Source of the DNA: Clostridiaceae bacterium
Lineage (GTDB): Bacteria > Bacillota > Clostridia > Acetivibrionales > DTU013
NCBI GenBank assembly: GCA_012799845.1
Contig: JAAZKL010000173.1
Coordinates: 1-13,375 of the forward strand
Reading direction: 5' to 3'
Length of the DNA stretch: 13,375 bases
Part shown: positions 12,871 to 13,375 of the stretch, one piece after another
Layout: each line of letters begins with the position of its first letter
How positions within the stretch are numbered: position 1 is the stretch's first letter
Notes under the pieces: generated by a model
Databases searched by the model: none
What the model was told of the DNA's origin: nothing
Seen by the model: the letters and a program-made list of their open reading frames with translations, nothing else
Position numbers and translations under genes: made by a program

Positions 12871-13256
12871 GGGGACAGTTCTCAAGTTTCAGGGGACGGT
12901 TCTCGATTTTTACAGGCCAGGCGGTGATTTTGAATCTGCCTTGCTGAAAAATGCTAAAGCAGAGATTTTCAACAAACGGAATTCTCTATGACCGAAGCGT
13001 TATAACACATACAGAAGTAATCCATACAAGATTTGCACAATGAATGTGTATGCACGGAACGTTAACTTCTTATTCGACTCTGTTCAACCGGTGTTGATGC
13101 GGGTTAACGTTCTTTGCTTTGCGTGTTGGAATGCTGCATCGGCATGTTTTTTGAGAACTGTCCCTTCCCTATATTCTGCAGGACTGTCCCCAAATTTGCG
13201 TGTTTTCAACAGGACTATCACCCACCCTGTAATTTGCAGAACTGTCCCGTTAGCGT
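12871..13256. mobile_element. REP/IS-like segment with inverted GGGACAGTTC repeats
   Basis: Two direct copies GGGGACAGTTCTC and GGGGACGGTTCTC (12871-12883 and 12892-12904) face four copies in the opposite orientation: GAACTGTCCC at 13155-13164, GGACTGTCCC at 13181-13190, GGACTATCAC at 13212-13221 and GAACTGTCCC at 13239-13248. GGGACAGTTCTCAA (12872-12885) and TTGAGAACTGTCCC (13151-13164) are a perfect 14-bp inverted pair. Inside is GAACGTTAAC/GTTAACGTTC (13057-13066 and 13103-13112). No reading frame of substance lies between. From memory, clustered GGGGACAGTCCC-type motifs are common next to REP-associated or IS200-like transposase genes, and an ORF starts at the window end, which fits. The element's exact ends are not defined. 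Confidence 0.5.
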
Positions 13257-13305
13257 AAAGTTACTGTAGGGAATTTAAAGGGATAATCTGGTAGAACAAT
13301 AGAAA

Positions 13306-13375
13306 AGAAGATGAAATCCTGTTAATATATAATCGCTCAAAAAAAATCAACAAAGGAGATCATCTTCTATGTACA
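13306..13375 (+). promoter_or_regulatory. Hairpin enclosing the ribosome site of an ORF that begins at 13369 and leaves the window
   Basis: AGAAGATGA (13306-13314) pairs with TCATCTTCT (13360-13368), and after a 2 x 2 internal loop TCCT (13317-13320) pairs with AGGA (13354-13357) of the AAAGGAG ribosome site (13352-13358). The stem ends directly at ATG 13369-13371. Only two full codons (Met-Tyr) are visible, so the product is unknown. Such occlusion of the ribosome site in read-through transcripts is known for IS10 and IS200 transposases, and the neighbouring repeats make a transposase plausible. Confidence 0.5.

Noticed and set aside
1..13375. Circular molecule, since both ends carry TGTACA
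   Set aside because: The match is only a six-base palindrome, and the left end is already suspect as a fold-back.

Overview
The window looks like a chromosomal segment of an anaerobic low-to-mid GC Firmicute (class Clostridia). The evidence is the gene set and order radA - small CxC/CxxC protein - carD - PIN/TRAM membrane protein - ispD - (ispF) - proS, strong Shine-Dalgarno sites, sigma-A type promoters, a T-box leader, and a eukaryotic/archaeal-type prolyl-tRNA synthetase of the kind many Clostridia carry. The species cannot be named from the sequence.

Layout: 1-271 is the 3' end of a GH15 glycosidase gene, starting in a perfect 28-bp inverted repeat that looks like a fold-back at a contig end. 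Then come radA (516-1886), a six-copy 38-bp minisatellite (2025-2252), a minus-strand small gene (2282-2677), and divergently from it carD (3157-3636) followed by the PIN/TRAM gene (3704-4783) and a terminator. ispD (5251-5961) is followed by a two-gene ABC exporter (natA/natB-like, overlapping ATGA). A divergent ispF lies on the minus strand (8376-8846), convergent with natB. A promoter, T-box riboswitch and terminator precede proS (9823-11262). A secreted SH3-CAP protein (11674-12444), a 45-codon lysine-rich ORF (12700-12837) and a repeat-rich, mobile-element-like segment (12871-13375) end the window.

How the genes fit together: radA (recombination/repair), carD (RNA polymerase regulator), ispD and ispF (MEP isoprenoid pathway) and proS (translation) are housekeeping genes that often cluster in Clostridia. 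Three departures stand out. No disA follows radA. ispD and ispF are split by an ABC exporter, with ispF inverted. The IspF is a divergent type with His-to-Asn and Arg-to-Gln changes in normally conserved motifs.

The most unusual property is between the genes. Most intergenic stretches are built from their own local, degenerate tandem repeat: about 30 bp x3, 9 bp x4, 17-19 bp x4, 38 bp x6, 59 bp x2, 20 bp x12, 57-76 bp x5 and about 35 bp x8. Several begin exactly at, or run into, a stop codon, while the coding regions appear free of such repeats. I see no CRISPR array, phage, tRNA or rRNA gene, and no convincing new defence system. The best candidates for new biology are the private intergenic repeats, the structured leader of the CAP gene, and the divergent IspF.
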